Source of the DNA: Cacconaster sp045114175
Lineage (GTDB): Bacteria; Bacteroidota; Bacteroidia; Bacteroidales; UBA932
Assembly (NCBI GenBank): GCA_045114175.1
Contig: JBGUJZ010000016.1
Coordinates: 1 to 8,231 of the forward strand
Length of the DNA: 8,231 nucleotides
Direction of reading: 5' to 3'
The position numbers and the translations under genes are program-made. This document shows, one piece after another, positions 5,691-8,231 of the stretch. The notes beneath the pieces are model-generated. The model had not been told where the DNA came from. It worked only from the letters and a program-made list of their open reading frames with translations, and ran no database searches. Position 1 is the stretch's first letter. Every line of letters begins with the position of its first letter.

Positions 5691-6106
5691 GGTTGGGAAG
5701 TTCTGTCCATATAGGTTTGGAGGATGAGGGCGGCGCTGACCTTGTCCACGGCACTTTTGTCGCGCCGGTCCATTTTGCGGACCCCGCCGTCTATCATGGC
5801 GCGGTGGGCCAGCACGGAGGTGAAGCGCTCATCCTCGAGCGATACGGGAACCGAAGGAAACTTTTTGCGGAGCAAATTCAGGAAGGCGTCCACGTCTTTT
5901 GCAGCCTCGGAAGGCCGGCCGTCCAGGTTCACCGGGTATCCCACGACGAAGCGTTCGATTGGCTCCGCCGCGGCATATTTTTGGAGATATTCTATTATCT
6001 TTGCACTTGGAACCGTCTCGAGCGCAGACGCGAAAATCCGCAGCGGATCACTGACCGCCACGCCGACCCGTTTTCGCCCGTAATCGATTCCCACGATTCT
6101 GTCCAT
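5687..6106 (-). CDS. ruvX: Putative Holliday junction resolvase RuvX/YqgF family
   Basis: This is an RNase H-fold nuclease of the YqgF/RuvX family, linked in other bacteria to Holliday junction resolution and to pre-16S rRNA 5'-end processing. The 139 residues show the complete family pattern: GIDYGRKRVGVAVSD (6-20, Asp8), VVGYPVNLDGRPSEAA (54-69), EDERFTSVLA (91-100, Glu93) and KSAVDKVSAALILQTYMD (117-134, Asp121). Asp8, Glu93 and Asp121 would be the acidic catalytic triad. The start MDRIVGIDYG is typical. It heads the operon with def and manB. A minus-strand -7 element only 7 nt upstream of the ATG predicts a nearly leaderless message. Around residues 36-44 the codons turn unusually AT-rich (consecutive ATA ATA), coinciding with a consensus promoter on the other strand. 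Confidence 0.94.
   Translation of the reverse strand: MDRIVGIDYGRKRVGVAVSDPLRIFASALETVPSAKIIEYLQKYAAAEPIERFVVGYPVNLDGRPSEAAKDVDAFLNLLRKKFPSVPVSLEDERFTSVLAHRAMIDGGVRKMDRRDKSAVDKVSAALILQTYMDRTSQP
5996..6003 (+). promoter_or_regulatory. Consensus -7 element inside ruvX, antisense to it
   Basis: TATCTTTG followed by CA is identical to the core of the rpsP promoter and matches TAnnTTTG. It lies in the ruvX coding region but points towards the M23 peptidase gene, 127 nt upstream of its ATG. A TTTG at 5980-5983 is too close (12 nt) to be a standard -33. If used, it would give a leader of about 125 nt antisense to the ruvX 5' end. Confidence 0.4.
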
Positions 6107-6113
6107 ATCGTTG
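6106..6113 (+). promoter_or_regulatory. Weak -7-like element for the M23-dxr-rseP operon
   Basis: TATCGTTG matches TAnnTTTG with one mismatch. It lies 17 nt upstream of the ATG at 6131, close to the 18-nt spacing at the BASS gene. It directly abuts the minus-strand ruvX element at 6114-6121. It is an alternative to the stronger match at 5996-6003. Confidence 0.25.
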
Positions 6114-6121
6114 CAAAGTTA
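6114..6121 (-). promoter_or_regulatory. Bacteroidales -7 promoter element for ruvX-def-manB
   Basis: The minus strand reads TAACTTTG, a full match to TAnnTTTG, 7 nt upstream of the ruvX ATG. A TTTG on the minus strand at 6147-6144, with a 22-nt spacer, may be the -33 element. If so, it lies inside the M23 coding region. Confidence 0.6.
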
Positions 6122-6130
6122 GGATTTTAT

Positions 6131-6997
6131 ATGGCAAAACGAACAAAAAGAATCAACGAAAACTCCGCGCCGCGCCGCCTGCGCGTTACGGTGGGCGACG
6201 ACGCCACGCATGAGGAGCTTTTCCACTTCAAAACCACGAAGGGCAACTTCCGCCTGGTCGTGGCCGCCATCGTGCTTGCCATCATTGTCGGAACCTACTG
6301 CCTGACCGCCTATACGCCTATACGCCGCACCATTCCGGGCTATCCTTCCAACGAAACCCGCCGCAACGCCATGGAGAATCTCATCAAGATTGACTCGTTG
6401 GAGAACCTGATCGGCATGTGGTCGTACCAGATGACCAATATCCAGCGCATCGTGAGCGGCAAGGCCCCGATTCCGATCGATTCGCTGGCCGTCTCGCAGG
6501 AAGCCTCTTCCGACGAAGGCATCCGCGGCCTCTACGCAGAGAACGATTCGCTGCTGCGCGAGGAGGTGCGTCGCCAGGAGCAGTTCAACATCTCCTTCTC
6601 CGACAACAGCGCCATCTCCCAGATCGAAGGGCTGCACTTCTTTACGCCGGTCAAGGGCATCATCACCGAACCATACGACAAGGCCGGCGGCCATCCCTAC
6701 GTAGATATCGCCGCCGAGACCGGTACGATGGTCTATGCCGTGTTGAGCGGCACCGTCATCTCGGCCCTTTGGAACGACGAAGTCGGATATGTGCTTGAAA
6801 TTCAGCACGACAACGATATCATCTCTATCTACAAGCACAACGACCGTCTGCTGAAGAAGGTCGGCGACGAGGTGAAGGCCGGCACACCGGTGGCCCAGGT
6901 GGGCAACACGGGTACCCTCAGCACCGGAAGCCACCTCCACTTTGAACTCTGGCACAAGGGTACGCCCATCGATCCGACCCTCTACATCAAATTCTGA
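6131..6997 (+). CDS. Membrane-anchored M23 family metallopeptidase
   Basis: This is a predicted zinc endopeptidase of the LytM/lysostaphin type that cuts peptidoglycan cross-bridges or stem peptides. The 288 residues comprise a basic cytoplasmic N-terminus (1-40), one transmembrane helix (about 41-62), a periplasmic spacer with a probable short coiled coil (about 75-165), and the M23 domain (about 170-283). The catalytic set looks complete: His188 and Asp192 in GGHPYVDIA, His236 in SIYKHND, and His268/His270 in GSHLHFEL. An active enzyme is therefore likely, unlike the degenerate EnvC/NlpD activators. The ATG at 6131 is chosen because the same frame stays open upstream only as antisense of ruvX, and MAKRTKR followed by one membrane helix is a sensible N-terminus. 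dxr follows after 3 nt. Confidence 0.92.
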   Translation: MAKRTKRINENSAPRRLRVTVGDDATHEELFHFKTTKGNFRLVVAAIVLAIIVGTYCLTAYTPIRRTIPGYPSNETRRNAMENLIKIDSLENLIGMWSYQMTNIQRIVSGKAPIPIDSLAVSQEASSDEGIRGLYAENDSLLREEVRRQEQFNISFSDNSAISQIEGLHFFTPVKGIITEPYDKAGGHPYVDIAAETGTMVYAVLSGTVISALWNDEVGYVLEIQHDNDIISIYKHNDRLLKKVGDEVKAGTPVAQVGNTGTLSTGSHLHFELWHKGTPIDPTLYIKF

Positions 6998-7000
6998 GTT

Positions 7001-8167
7001 ATGTCCGAATCCCATCCCCGGCGCCATGTCGCCATTCTCGGGTCGACCGGAAGTATCGGCACACAGGCACTCGACGTGATTGCGCAGCATCCCGACCTCT
7101 TTGAGGTGGAACTGCTTACGGCCAATAACAACGCGGATCTGCTGATTGAGCAGGCGCTCCGTTTCCAGCCCAACCAGGTGGTCATCTGCAACCCGGATCT
7201 CTACGACCGCGTGGCGGAAGCCCTGCAGCCCAAGATGATCAAGGTTTTTGCCGGCATCGAATCGGTCTGCGACCTCGTGGGCAGTCCGGATATCGATATC
7301 GTGCTCACGGCCATGGTGGGATTCAGCGGCTTGCGGCCAACAATCGCCGCGCTGGAGGCGGGCAAAGCCATTGCGCTGGCCAACAAGGAGACGCTGGTGG
7401 CGGCCGGCTCGCTGGTCATGCCACTCGCCCGCAAGCACCAGGCCCCGGTCATTCCGGTAGATTCCGAACATTCGGCCATCTTCCAGTGCCTGCAGGGCGA
7501 ACGGGTGAAACCCGCCAAGATTATCCTCACCGGGTCGGGCGGTCCCTTCCGCACAATGCCCGCCGCCGAAATGGCCGGCATCACGCGAGAAGCGGCCCTC
7601 AACCACCCGCGCTGGAAAATGGGGGCCAAAGTGACGATCGATTCGGCCACCCTGATGAACAAGGGGCTTGAATTTATCGAGGCGCGCTGGCTCTTTGACA
7701 TGGCTCCGGAAGATATTGAGGTGGTGATCCATCCGCAATCCATCATCCATTCCATGGTGCGCTTCAGCGACGGCTGCGTGATGGCCCAGCTGAGCAACCC
7801 CGATATGCGGCTGCCCATCCAGTACGCCCTCTCCTACCCGTACCGCATTCCCCTAGCCATGGAGCCGCTGGATTTGATCCGCACCGGCAACCTAAGTTTT
7901 GAGGAGCCGGATCTGGAGCGCTTCCCCTGCCTGGCCATCGCACAGGCTGCCCTCATGCGGGGCGGCACCGCGCCCTGCACCATGAATGCAGCCAACGAAG
8001 AAGCCGTCGCGGCCTTTCTGGAGGGCCGGATCCGCTTCACCGAGATCCCCGAAATCATCCAAAAGACGTTGGACAAGGCTGGTTTTGAGGAAAAACCAGA
8101 TCTCGAAACGATTTATAGCACGAATTTTGAATCCAGACGCATCGCAGCGGAGCTGATTGCCCGCTAA
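7001..8167 (+). CDS. dxr: 1-deoxy-D-xylulose 5-phosphate reductoisomerase
   Basis: Dxr (IspC) converts DXP to 2-C-methyl-D-erythritol 4-phosphate with NADPH. This is the committed step of the MEP isoprenoid pathway, which supplies undecaprenyl phosphate and quinones, and it is the fosmidomycin target. The 388-residue protein has the NADPH-binding loop GSTGSIG (14-20) and LANKETLV (126-133). It has the metal site PVDSEHSA (152-159, Asp154 and Glu156) with Glu224 in MNKGLEFIEA. The flexible active-site lid HPRWKMG is at 202-208 and HPQSIIH at 244-250, and the C-terminal domain contains TMNAANEEAV (327-336). All expected catalytic residues are present and the length is standard. It lies 3 nt after the M23 gene and 7 nt before rseP, so the three are almost certainly one operon. 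Confidence 0.98.
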   Translation: MSESHPRRHVAILGSTGSIGTQALDVIAQHPDLFEVELLTANNNADLLIEQALRFQPNQVVICNPDLYDRVAEALQPKMIKVFAGIESVCDLVGSPDIDIVLTAMVGFSGLRPTIAALEAGKAIALANKETLVAAGSLVMPLARKHQAPVIPVDSEHSAIFQCLQGERVKPAKIILTGSGGPFRTMPAAEMAGITREAALNHPRWKMGAKVTIDSATLMNKGLEFIEARWLFDMAPEDIEVVIHPQSIIHSMVRFSDGCVMAQLSNPDMRLPIQYALSYPYRIPLAMEPLDLIRTGNLSFEEPDLERFPCLAIAQAALMRGGTAPCTMNAANEEAVAAFLEGRIRFTEIPEIIQKTLDKAGFEEKPDLETIYSTNFESRRIAAELIAR

Positions 8168-8174
8168 TCAGACC

Positions 8175-8231
8175 ATGGTCGTATTACTGAAAGTTATTCA
8201 AGTCATTCTTGCGCTCTCCCTGTTGGTGGTG
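8175..8231 (+). CDS. rseP: Site-2 intramembrane metalloprotease RseP, N-terminal fragment (cut by window edge)
   Basis: Only 19 codons are present: M-V-V-L-L-K, then the hydrophobic IQVILALSLLVV. This closely resembles the first transmembrane helix of Bacteroidota RseP proteins, where the zinc motif HExGH follows directly, just beyond the window end. RseP homologues cut anti-sigma factors and leftover signal peptides within the membrane. The position 7 nt after dxr matches the common bacterial dxr-rseP order and supports the call. The active-site motif itself cannot be seen. Confidence 0.7.
   Translation, partial: MVVLLKVIQVILALSLLVV

Noticed and set aside
5693..6130. N-terminal extension of the M23 peptidase to an ATG at 5693
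   Set aside because: The frame is open through ruvX only as antisense. The extra residues look random, while the ATG at 6131 gives a basic N-terminus followed by one membrane helix.
6119..7750. 543-codon open frame on the minus strand opposite the M23 and dxr genes
   Set aside because: It spans two unrelated real genes and their junction, and its composition is the mirror of theirs.

Overview
The window looks like a chromosomal housekeeping segment from a member of the Bacteroidota, most likely the order Bacteroidales. Four things point that way. There are several Bacteroides-type -7 promoter elements (TAnnTTTG) and no clear Shine-Dalgarno sequences. The bS16 ribosomal protein carries a long Ala/Glu-rich tail. 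The coding sequence is GC-rich while the short intergenic gaps are AT-rich. The gene set and order (rpsP-rimM; M23 peptidase-dxr-rseP) also fit. A GC-rich Bacteroidales lineage such as Rikenellaceae or a related uncultured gut family would fit, but I cannot place it more finely. No mobile element, CRISPR array, tRNA, rRNA or sign of recent transfer is visible.

Layout. On the minus strand, dut (dUTPase) is followed by murF (peptidoglycan precursor ligase, cut off by the window start). Divergent from dut, on the plus strand, come a BASS-family sodium symporter and a cyclophilin-type peptidyl-prolyl isomerase lipoprotein. A 206-bp intergenic region (2516-2721) is the most regulatory-dense part. 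It holds a full match to a sigma-54 (RpoN) -24/-12 promoter, a strong hairpin terminator about 50 nt past its predicted start point, a Bacteroidales housekeeping promoter, and a leader with two adjacent hairpins. This region leads into rpsP (bS16) and rimM (30S maturation factor), which are 1 nt apart. rimM ends 12 bp from the convergent minus-strand operon ruvX-def-manB (Holliday junction resolvase-like protein, peptide deformylase, phosphohexomutase). Divergent from ruvX, with only 24 bp between the start codons, is the plus-strand operon M23 peptidase-dxr-rseP. The window ends 19 codons into rseP.

How the genes fit together. Most are core functions: nucleotide pool hygiene (Dut), cell-wall and precursor metabolism (MurF, the hexose phosphomutase, IspC/Dxr for the isoprenoids of undecaprenyl phosphate and quinones, an envelope M23 endopeptidase), ribosome assembly and nascent-protein processing (bS16, RimM, Def), and envelope folding and regulated proteolysis (PPIase lipoprotein, RseP). 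The genes are tightly packed, with gaps of -4 to +21 nt inside operons.

The ordinary gene content does not suggest a new enzymatic system. The observations most worth a second look are regulatory: (1) a candidate sigma-54-driven short RNA between the PPIase gene and rpsP; (2) predicted near-leaderless mRNAs for dut and ruvX; (3) an antisense promoter inside ruvX that could drive the M23-dxr-rseP operon; and (4) the paired-hairpin leader of rpsP.
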